DNA from: Pseudaquabacterium inlustre
GTDB taxonomy: Bacteria > Pseudomonadota > Gammaproteobacteria > Burkholderiales > Burkholderiaceae_C
Length of the DNA stretch: 64,000 nt
Direction of reading: 5' to 3'
Assembly: GCF_038066595.1 (NCBI RefSeq)
Contig: NZ_JBBUTH010000009.1
Coordinates: 1-64,000 of the forward strand
The notes beneath the pieces are model-generated. The model had not been told where the DNA came from, did not search any database, and was given only the letters and a program-made list of their open reading frames with translations. Shown in pieces: positions 8,469 through 14,866 of this stretch; positions within the stretch are counted from its first letter, which is position 1; every line of letters begins with the position of its first letter. Made by a program: the position numbers and the translations under genes.

Positions 8469-9008
8469 ATGCGTCTCTTTCCCGTTCTTGCATTGCCCGT
8501 GGCCGCCGTCCTGCTGGCGGCTGGCGCCCATGCCGCCGATCCGGCCGAACGCACCATCACCATGCAGACCGTGGCCGCCGACGGCAGCCAGACGCCGGCC
8601 GGCACGGTGCGGGTGGTCAGCACGCCCTACGGCCTGGCCTTCTACCCGGCCCTGACCGGCCTGACGCCGGGGCTGCATGGCTTCCACGTGCACCAGAACC
8701 CGGCCTGCGGGCCGGGCGTGCAGAACGGCAACCCGGTGGCCGGCCTGGCCGCGGGCGGCCACCTCGACCCGGCCGACACCAAGCGCCATGGCGAGCCCTG
8801 GGGTGACGGCCACCTGGGCGATCTGCCGCCGCTGTTCGTGGCCGCCGATGGCAGCGCCCGCCAGCCGGTGCTGGCACCGCGCCTGAAGATGGCCGACATC
8901 GCCAACCGGTCGCTGATGGTGCATGCCGGCGGCGACAACCATGCCGACCACCCGGCGCCGCTGGGCGGTGGTGGGGCGCGCGTGGTCTGCGGCGTGATCG
9001 CGCCCTGA
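8469..9008 (+). CDS. sodC: Periplasmic Cu/Zn superoxide dismutase
   Basis: The 179-residue protein has a cleavable signal peptide ending near AGAHA and then a Cu/Zn superoxide dismutase domain. Metal-binding histidines are visible in HGFHVHQNPAC, GGHLDP and the zinc-loop region around KRHGEPWGDGHLGDLP, and another in LMVHAGGDNHAD. Two cysteines (NPAC near residue 78 and VVCGVI near the C-terminus) can form the conserved disulfide. It would remove periplasmic superoxide. It has its own 153-bp upstream region after imuB, where I see no LexA box, so it is probably not part of the SOS unit. Confidence 0.93.
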   Translation: MRLFPVLALPVAAVLLAAGAHAADPAERTITMQTVAADGSQTPAGTVRVVSTPYGLAFYPALTGLTPGLHGFHVHQNPACGPGVQNGNPVAGLAAGGHLDPADTKRHGEPWGDGHLGDLPPLFVAADGSARQPVLAPRLKMADIANRSLMVHAGGDNHADHPAPLGGGGARVVCGVIAP

Positions 9009-9035
9009 CGTGCCCTGACGCACCGCGCCCTGACG
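9002..9035. repeat. Three short copies of GCCCTGACG at the sodC stop codon
   Basis: The nonamer GCCCTGACG occurs at 9002-9010, 9012-9020 and 9027-9035. The first copy contains the sodC stop codon. The pattern looks like slippage-type duplication of the gene end and has no evident function. Confidence 0.5.
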
Positions 9036-9053
9036 CGCCGCGCGCGGGCCGAT

Positions 9054-9069
9054 GGCCCCGCGAGGGGCC
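9054..9069. terminator. Hairpin between convergent sodC and lysE-type genes
   Basis: GGCCCC and GGGGCC arms (9054-9059 and 9064-9069) with a GCGA tetraloop sit in the short gap between two converging genes. There is no T run on either strand, so it is only a possible bidirectional terminator. Confidence 0.35.
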
Positions 9070-9075
9070 GCGCGT

Positions 9076-9735
9076 TCAGCGGCCGGGCTCGCCCAGTGCC
9101 AGCTTCAGGCCCAGCGCCACGAACAGCGCGCCGACGCCGCGGTGAACCCAGCGGCCCAGTCGGGCCGTGCCGGCCCCGTGGCCCAGGCGCTGGCGCAGCG
9201 TGGCCACCCCCCAGGCCAGGCCCAGGTTGACCAGCGTGGCATCGACCACGAACACCGCGCCCAGTGCCACGAAGGCCAGCGCCTTGTGCGGCGCATCGGC
9301 GGCGATGAACTGCGGCACGAAGGCCAGGAAGAACAGCGCCACCTTGGGGTTCAGCGCATTGGTCAGGAAGCCCTGGGCGAACACCCGGCGCCACGGCGTG
9401 GTGTCGGGCGCGGTCCGCGTGGATGCGGCCGTGCCGGCTTCGGGGGCCCGCGCGCGCAGCATGGCCACGCCCAGCCACACCAGGTAGGCCGCGCCCACCC
9501 AGCGCAGCAGCGTGAAGGCAGTGGCCGATCCGGCCAGCAGCGCCGACACGCCCAGCGCCGCGGCCGCGATGTGCACGCCGCAGCCGGCGCCCACGCCCAG
9601 CGCGGCCGCTGCCCCGGCGCGAAAGCCGCCGCTGGCGGCGCGCGTGGCGATCAGCGCCATGTCGGCGCCCGGGGTGATGTTCAGCAGCAGGCCGGCGGCG
9701 ATGAACAGCGGCCAGTCGTGGATGCCTTCGAGCAT
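9076..9735 (-). CDS. LysE/RhtB family amino-acid exporter
   Basis: This 219-residue membrane protein has about six hydrophobic segments and the family hallmark GADMALIATRAAS near residues 22-35, corresponding to the conserved 'PGP/GAD' N-terminal region of LysE/RhtB translocators. The family exports amino acids such as lysine, homoserine or threonine; the substrate here cannot be told. It lies at the downstream end of a minus-strand group of exporters, 36 bases after the second chromate-transporter half-gene, and may be co-transcribed with it. Confidence 0.85.
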   Translation of the reverse strand: MLEGIHDWPLFIAAGLLLNITPGADMALIATRAASGGFRAGAAAALGVGAGCGVHIAAAALGVSALLAGSATAFTLLRWVGAAYLVWLGVAMLRARAPEAGTAASTRTAPDTTPWRRVFAQGFLTNALNPKVALFFLAFVPQFIAADAPHKALAFVALGAVFVVDATLVNLGLAWGVATLRQRLGHGAGTARLGRWVHRGVGALFVALGLKLALGEPGR

Positions 9736-9771
9736 GGGGCTCTCCGCAGAAGTGGACGATACGGACCGGCG

Positions 9772-10317
9772 TCAGACCAGGCCGAAGACGCCGGCCAGCG
9801 CGCCGGCGCCGATCAGCCACAAGGGCCCGATGCGCGTGCGCAGGCTCAGCGCGGCGGTGGCGACGACCAGCAGGCCGGCGCCGAGGTTGCTGCGCACCGG
9901 CGCCGTGAGGATCCAGCCGGTGGACAGCAGCAGGCCCACGGTGAGTGGCGCCAGCCCGGCCGTGAAGGCGCGCACCCACAGGGCCTGGGCATTGCGGCGG
10001 CCGTAGCGGCCGGCGGCCAGCGCCAGCAGCGACGACGGCAGCAACAGCCCGCTCATCGCCGCCAGCACGCCGGCCGGGCCGGCCGTGCTCCAGCCCACCA
10101 GCACCACGAACAGCAGGTTGGGCCCCGGTGCCGCCTGGGCGATGGCCACGGCGTCGGTGAACTGGGTGTCGGTGAGCCAGCCGCGCTCGGCCACCAGCCA
10201 GCGCTGCATGTCGGGCGCGGTGGTGATGGCCCCGCCCACCGACAGCAGCGACAGCACCATGAAGTGCCCGCACAGCGCCAGCAGCTCGGGGGTGCCGAGC
10301 GACTGCAGCGCGGTCAC
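9772..10317 (-). CDS. chrA: Chromate transporter, second half-size subunit (ChrA domain)
   Basis: This 181-residue half-size CHR-superfamily protein carries the domain motif GGAITTAPDMQRWLV followed by AQAAPGPNLLFVV and four to five predicted membrane segments. Its GTG start (10317-10315) overlaps the stop of the preceding half-gene as GTGA, so the two halves are translationally coupled and presumably assemble as a heterodimer. Full-length ChrA is about 400 residues with two such domains. Family members expel chromate or other oxyanions; chromate as substrate is inferred from family membership only. Confidence 0.8.
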   Translation of the reverse strand: MTALQSLGTPELLALCGHFMVLSLLSVGGAITTAPDMQRWLVAERGWLTDTQFTDAVAIAQAAPGPNLLFVVLVGWSTAGPAGVLAAMSGLLLPSSLLALAAGRYGRRNAQALWVRAFTAGLAPLTVGLLLSTGWILTAPVRSNLGAGLLVVATAALSLRTRIGPLWLIGAGALAGVFGLV

Positions 10318-10907
10318 CGGCCGGCCTCGCGACGCCGCAGCACCGCGGCCACCAGCGCCATCGACGCGCCGCCCAGGCCCAGCACCACGCCGGCCAGCGG
10401 CCAGCGCCACAGGCCCACCAGGGCCAGCGTCAGCCCGGCCAGGCCCAGCGCCGGCCACCGGCCCAGCGGATGGGTCTTCAGCGTGCGGGCCAGCTTCAGC
10501 CCCGTGGCGACCACCAGGCCGGCGGCGACCGCGCCCATGCCGCGCAGTGCGCCGGCCACCCACGGCAGGTGCTGCCAGTGCCGGTGCAGCGCGCCGGCGG
10601 CCAGCACGATCAGCGCCGGGATCAGCAGCAGGCCGCCGGCGGCGCTGAGCGCGCCGCGCCAGCCGAACCAGCGGTCGCCGGCGATCAGCGCCACGTTGAC
10701 GATGTTGGGGCCGGGCAGCACTTGGCCGGCGCTGAGCAGCTCGGCAAACTCGGCCGGCGTGAGCCAGCGCGTGCGCTCCACCAGCTCGCGGTGGGCCACC
10801 GGCAGCACGCCGCCAAAGCCCTGCAGCGCCAGCCGCGTGAAGGCCACGAACAGCTCGGTGCACGAGCCCGGCCGTGCCGGTGCGCTGTGCTCAGGGTGTT
10901 CAGCCAC
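10314..10907 (-). CDS. chrA: Chromate transporter, first half-size subunit (ChrA domain)
   Basis: The 197-residue protein is a half-size CHR-domain transporter with the family signature LQGFGGVLPVAHRELV and SAGQVLPGPNIVNVALI. It has about five membrane segments. The GTG start at 10907 lies eight bases inside the end of the MFS gene, and its stop overlaps the start of its partner. Two adjacent short ChrA genes of this kind are known in many bacteria, where both halves are needed for transport. The link to the upstream MFS suggests a common export operon. Confidence 0.8.
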   Translation of the reverse strand: MAEHPEHSAPARPGSCTELFVAFTRLALQGFGGVLPVAHRELVERTRWLTPAEFAELLSAGQVLPGPNIVNVALIAGDRWFGWRGALSAAGGLLLIPALIVLAAGALHRHWQHLPWVAGALRGMGAVAAGLVVATGLKLARTLKTHPLGRWPALGLAGLTLALVGLWRWPLAGVVLGLGGASMALVAAVLRRREAGR

Positions 10908-12108
10908 CGGCCACTCCGCTGCGCCGCCGCAGTGCCGTGGCCGCCCACAGGCTGGTGGCCAGCGCCGCCAGCATCCAGCCTAGGCCGGCCCAGTGCAGCT
11001 GACCGAAGCCGCCGGTGCCGGCCAGCATCGCGCCACCGGTGGCCGCGCCCACGGCCTGGCCGGCGTACAGCGCCGAGCTGTTCAGCGCCACCAGGGCCGG
11101 TGCCAGCGCCGGGGCGGCGATCGACAGCCGTGCCTGCTGCGCCGAGTTGCTGGAAAAGCAGCCCAGCGCCCAGGGCGCGCACACCGCCATCATCAGCGGC
11201 ACGCTGGCGCCCAGCGGCCACAGCAGCAGCGACAGCGTCATGGCGCCCAGCATCATGGCCACCAGGCGCGAGGCGCCCAGGCGGTCGATGTGCCGCGACA
11301 CCCACACATTGCCCAGCACGCCCAGCGCGCCGAACCAGAAGAACAGCCCGCTGACCGCCGCGGGCGAGGCGCCCAGCACCTGGCGGTAATAGGGCGCCAG
11401 GTACGCGAACAGCGTGAACTGGCCCGAGGCCGACAGCAGCGTGACCGCCACCGTGGCCAGCAGCGCCGGGCTGGTGGCCACCTGCGCCCAGCCGGCGCGC
11501 GACATGGCCGCCGGCCGTACGCCATCGGGCACCGCGCGCCACACGCCCACGGTGGCGATGCCGGCCATCAGCGCCACGCCGCCGAAGGCCGCACGCCAAC
11601 CCAAGACCTCGCCGATCCAGGCCGCCAGCGGCATGCCCAGCACCGAGGCCACGCTCCAGCCCAGGAACACGAAGGTGATGGCACGGCCGCGCTGCTCGGG
11701 CGGCGCCATCACGGCGATGGCCGCGGCCGCCTGCGGCGAGAACACGGCCGCCGCCAGCACGGCCAGCGCGCGCACCGGCAGCAGCGTGGCGAAGCTGGGC
11801 ATCAGCGCGCACAGCACATGGCCCAGCGCATAGATCACCAGCGACCAGGCCAGCAGGCGCCGGCGGTCGAAGCCGGCCACCACCGCGGCGGCCAGCGGCG
11901 CGCCGAGGGCCAGCGCCACCGCGGCCACGCTGATCAGCTGGCCCGCCACCGGGATGCTGATCTGCAGGTCACGCGCCAGGTCATTGAGCGTGCCGGCCGT
12001 GGCCATCACGCCGCAGCCGATGGCGAAGTTGCCGAACAGCAGGGCCCAGCGGGCCTTGGCCAGCGCCCAGGCGGGATCGACGGGCCGGGCGCCGGCCGGA
12101 TCGCTCAA
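10900..12108 (-). CDS. MFS transporter (AraJ-like efflux)
   Basis: This 402-residue protein has twelve predicted membrane segments and the MFS loop motif ALGAPLAAAVVAGFDRRRLL between helices 2 and 3. It resembles drug/arabinose efflux permeases of the AraJ type; the substrate is unknown. The start is taken as TTG at 12108-12106, overlapping the TGA of the dehydrogenase gene (TTGA), which gives the N-terminus MSDPAGARPVDPAW before the first helix. No ATG or GTG fits better. The 3' end overlaps the first chrA half-gene by eight bases, so the cluster is tightly coupled. Confidence 0.82.
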   Translation of the reverse strand: MSDPAGARPVDPAWALAKARWALLFGNFAIGCGVMATAGTLNDLARDLQISIPVAGQLISVAAVALALGAPLAAAVVAGFDRRRLLAWSLVIYALGHVLCALMPSFATLLPVRALAVLAAAVFSPQAAAAIAVMAPPEQRGRAITFVFLGWSVASVLGMPLAAWIGEVLGWRAAFGGVALMAGIATVGVWRAVPDGVRPAAMSRAGWAQVATSPALLATVAVTLLSASGQFTLFAYLAPYYRQVLGASPAAVSGLFFWFGALGVLGNVWVSRHIDRLGASRLVAMMLGAMTLSLLLWPLGASVPLMMAVCAPWALGCFSSNSAQQARLSIAAPALAPALVALNSSALYAGQAVGAATGGAMLAGTGGFGQLHWAGLGWMLAALATSLWAATALRRRSGVAGG

Positions 12109-13112
12109 CGGATCACCTTCAGCGCCTCGGGATTGACGATGTTGGTCGGCTCGTTGCGGATGAAATTGACGATGTTCTGGAACGCGGCGCCGAAGTAGAG
12201 CTCGTAGCTGTCCTGCTCCACGTAGCCGATGTGCGGCGTGCAAATGGCGTTCTCCAGGCGCAGCAGCGGATGGCCCTGCAGGATGGGCTCGCTCTCGAAC
12301 ACGTCCACCGCGGCCAGGCCGGGCCGGCCCTTGTTGAGCGCCGAGACCAGCGCGTTCTCCTCCACCAGCTCGGCGCGCGAGGTGTTCACGAACAGCGCGG
12401 TGGGCTTCATGCGCGCCAGGTGCTCCAGGCGCACGATGCCGCGCGTCTCGTCGCGCAGGCGCAGGTGCACGCTCAGCACGTCGCAGGTCTCGAAGAAGCT
12501 CTCGCAACTCTCCGCGGCCTGGTAGCCGTCGGCCACGGCGCGTGCGCGCGAGCCCTCGCTGCCCCACACCACCACCTGCATGCCGAAGGCGCGGCCATAG
12601 CCGGCCAGCAGCGTGCCGATCTTGCCGTAGCCCCAGATGCCCAGCGTCTTGCCGCGCAGCACCATGCCGATGCCGAAGTTGGGCGGCATCGACGCCGACT
12701 TCAGCCCGCTTTGCTGCCAGGCGCCGTGCTTGAGGTTGCCCACGTACTGCGGCAGGCGGCGCATGGCCGCCATGATCAGCGCCCAGGTGAGTTCGGCCGG
12801 CGCCACCGGCGAGCCCACGCCCTCGGCCACCGCGATGCCCAGGCGGGTGCAGGTGTCGATGTCGATGTGGCTGCCCACCTTGCCGGTCTGGGCGATCAGG
12901 CGCAGCTTGGGCAGCTTCTCGAGCAGGGCCTTCGGGAACGCGGTGCGCTCGCGGATCAGCACCAGCACCTCGGCGTCGCGCAGGCGCACCGACAGCTGAC
13001 CGATGCCCTTGACGGTGTTGGTGAAGACCTTGGCGTTGAAGGGCTCCAGCAGCGGCGCGCAGCGCAGCTTGCGCACGGCGTCCTGGTAGTCGTCCAGAAT
13101 GATGATATTCAC
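12105..13112 (-). CDS. D-2-hydroxyacid dehydrogenase family protein
   Basis: This protein belongs to the NAD-dependent D-2-hydroxyacid dehydrogenase family (SerA-like). The Rossmann dinucleotide motif reads GIWGYGKIGTLLAGYGRAFGM. Family signatures MKPTALFVNTSRAELVEENAL and CTPHIGYVEQDSYE carry the catalytic His; the Arg and Glu positions are consistent. The substrate is unknown. I start it at the GTG at 13112, giving MNIIILDDYQDAV, which matches the typical start of homologues and follows AAAGAGA. A GTG nine codons earlier (13139) is possible but lacks a ribosome site. It heads the exporter operon and is divergent from the DUF1993 gene. Confidence 0.82.
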   Translation of the reverse strand: MNIIILDDYQDAVRKLRCAPLLEPFNAKVFTNTVKGIGQLSVRLRDAEVLVLIRERTAFPKALLEKLPKLRLIAQTGKVGSHIDIDTCTRLGIAVAEGVGSPVAPAELTWALIMAAMRRLPQYVGNLKHGAWQQSGLKSASMPPNFGIGMVLRGKTLGIWGYGKIGTLLAGYGRAFGMQVVVWGSEGSRARAVADGYQAAESCESFFETCDVLSVHLRLRDETRGIVRLEHLARMKPTALFVNTSRAELVEENALVSALNKGRPGLAAVDVFESEPILQGHPLLRLENAICTPHIGYVEQDSYELYFGAAFQNIVNFIRNEPTNIVNPEALKVIR

Positions 13113-13125
13113 CGGGGCATCTCTT

Positions 13126-13173
13126 TGCACATCAACCACTTAGAAGCCGATGTGCATCCGCTGCATGCACATC
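13126..13173. promoter_or_regulatory. Repeated GATGTGCA operator-like sites in a divergent promoter
   Basis: GATGTGCAT (13149-13157) and ATGCACATC (13165-13173) form a perfect 9-bp inverted repeat with a 7-bp spacer. A third copy, TGCACATC (13126-13133 region), lies about 20 bp to the left near the dehydrogenase start. The group sits in the gap between the divergent dehydrogenase and DUF1993 genes, as expected for a binding site of a dimeric regulator. No regulator gene is adjacent. Confidence 0.5.
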
Positions 13174-13269
13174 CATTGCTAAGTATTGTGCCCGCTTCGG
13201 CAAGGTCTGGTGGCAGTGGCTAGCATGTCCGCTGTTTCATTAACGACATCTCACACGGAGACAAACACG

Positions 13270-13782
13270 ATGCCTTCCATCAGCATGCATTCGGCCAGCG
13301 TGCCGCTGTTCCAGAAGCAGCTTGGCGCCATGCTGGCCTGGCTGGACAAGGCCGAGGCCCATGCCCAGGCCCGCGGCTTCAGCCCCGACAACTACCTGCA
13401 GCTGCGCCTGGCGCCCGACATGCTGCCCTTCGTGTCACAGATCCGCATTGCCGGCGACACGGCCAAGGGTTGTGTGGCGCGCCTGGCCGGCGAGGAGCCG
13501 CCGAAGTTCGACGACGACGAGACCACCTTCGCGCAGTTGCGTGGCCGCATCCAGAAGACGCTGGACTACATCGGCTCGGTGCCGGCGGCCGCCATCGACG
13601 GCAGCGAGTCGCGCGAGATCGTGCTGCCGATGCGCCACCGCGATCCGCTGCGCTTCACCGGCGAGGTGTACCTGCGCCACTGGGCGCTGCCGAACTTCTA
13701 CTTCCACGTCACCACCGCCTACGCGCTGCTGCGCCATGCCGGCGTGGCGCTGGGCAAGGGTGACTATCTGGCGATGGGCTGA
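13270..13782 (+). CDS. DUF1993 domain-containing protein
   Basis: The 170-residue protein matches the DUF1993 family, helical-bundle proteins of the DinB-like superfamily found widely in Proteobacteria. Recognisable segments are FSPDNYLQLRLAPDMLPFVSQIR and the C-terminal LPNFYFHVTTAYALLRHAGVALGKGDYL. The biochemical role of the family is unknown; the fold suggests metal binding or small-thiol chemistry, but I do not see a clear His triad. The ATG at 13270 follows a CGGAGAC ribosome site. It is monocistronic and convergent with the unknown gene at 13785. Confidence 0.8.
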   Translation: MPSISMHSASVPLFQKQLGAMLAWLDKAEAHAQARGFSPDNYLQLRLAPDMLPFVSQIRIAGDTAKGCVARLAGEEPPKFDDDETTFAQLRGRIQKTLDYIGSVPAAAIDGSESREIVLPMRHRDPLRFTGEVYLRHWALPNFYFHVTTAYALLRHAGVALGKGDYLAMG

Positions 13783-13784
13783 AC

Positions 13785-14186
13785 CTATCGAACTCCATAG
13801 GGGAGAAGTTCGCCGGCGTTGGGAAACACGCTGTCGAGCGCGCCCTGCAGTTCGCTTTGCGCGCGCTCGGTGGTGCGGCCCTCGCCGGCCAGCGCGCTGA
13901 ACACCGCGCCGCGCAGCAGCCACAGGTCCAGCGGCTCCTGCGTCTGGCGCACCTGGTAGCGCAGCCAGTCGCCGCGCGGCCCATCCACCAGCGCGGTGGC
14001 GGCCATGAAGCGCTGCTTGATGTCGACGAAGCAGCGCCGCGCCGCGATGCGGGCGTGGCGGTCCTGCGGCAGGCCGGCCTCGGGCAGCCAGGCCGCGCCG
14101 GGCGCCCAGGGCGCCTGCGAATCCGGGGCCCCGATGGCCTCGGGGCGGGACGACAACGCCGGCACGGTCTGCAGCATCGGGATCAT
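13785..14186 (-). CDS. Hypothetical protein, second gene of an overlapping pair
   Basis: I do not recognise this 133-residue protein. The central part (about residues 35-130) reads as a helical domain, with RCFVDIKQRFMAATALVDG and LDLWLLRGAVFSAL as notable segments. The first 30 residues are Pro/Ala-rich. Its ATG (14186-14184) overlaps the stop of the upstream gene as ATGA, so the two are translationally coupled and probably work together. Codon bias matches the surroundings. No signal peptide or membrane segment is evident. Confidence 0.7.
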   Translation of the reverse strand: MIPMLQTVPALSSRPEAIGAPDSQAPWAPGAAWLPEAGLPQDRHARIAARRCFVDIKQRFMAATALVDGPRGDWLRYQVRQTQEPLDLWLLRGAVFSALAGEGRTTERAQSELQGALDSVFPNAGELLPYGVR

Positions 14187-14644
14187 CCGTTCACCACCAT
14201 CGGGTTGGGGGCAGTGCGCTGGGCGCGCACCGGAAAGTGCCGGTTCAGCCGCTCGATGCGGCGCTCGGCCTCGGCCTGGTTCAGCGCCACGGCCACCACG
14301 CCGTAGACCCGCGAGCGCAGGTGCCACAGCTCGCGCAGCGAGCGGGCCCGGGCGATGCGGTCGCCCAGGTCCCAGGGATCGGGCCCGGACAGGTCGGCCA
14401 GGCAGGCGATGAATTCGTCGCGCGCCAGCGTCAGCTGGTCGACCGGCGGCAGCGTGCTGCTGTGCGTCCAGCCCGGGCGGCTGTCCAGCCAGCGGCGCAC
14501 CTTGGCGCGCCAGCCCAGCGACGAGGGCCACAGCTCCGGCGGGCACACCTCGATGCGGGAGTTCATCAGGCTGGAACTCGGCGGCACGCGGCGGTTCACC
14601 AGGCGGAGCATCCAGTCGGTCATCGGGCGCTTGTGGACAGTCAT
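14183..14644 (-). CDS. Hypothetical protein, first gene of an overlapping pair
   Basis: I do not recognise this 153-residue, arginine-rich protein. It appears cytoplasmic and largely helical, with a likely core from residue 30 onward, including WDLGDRIARARSLRELWHLR and a helix with EAERRIERLNRHFPV at the C-terminal side. The start may be the ATG at 14644 or one at 14623. The gene is divergent from the penicillin-acylase gene across a 222-bp gap and is coupled to the next gene by an ATGA overlap. The size and pairing hint at a two-subunit complex, but nothing shows the function. Confidence 0.7.
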   Translation of the reverse strand: MTVHKRPMTDWMLRLVNRRVPPSSSLMNSRIEVCPPELWPSSLGWRAKVRRWLDSRPGWTHSSTLPPVDQLTLARDEFIACLADLSGPDPWDLGDRIARARSLRELWHLRSRVYGVVAVALNQAEAERRIERLNRHFPVRAQRTAPNPMVVNG

Positions 14645-14866
14645 GGGGGGTACATCGGCAACAGACGCTCGGGTCTGAAGGGCCCCGGCACCAACGACCG
14701 GCGCAGCGGGCTTGGGGGGATTGTTCGGGGGCAGGCCTGTCGCCAGTGGGGTGAACAGGGCGGCGAAGCGCGCCCAGTTCGGTGCCGGGCGCGGGCGCTG
14801 ATACGCTGCGGTACCGGCGCGGCCGCCACGGCCCGTCCCGAGCAAGACCTTGTGAGGACACCCCCG

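Noticed and set aside
9772..10907. Frameshifted single chrA gene
   Set aside because: The two halves are complete domains with their own GTG starts and a GTGA overlap, as in known paired short ChrA genes.
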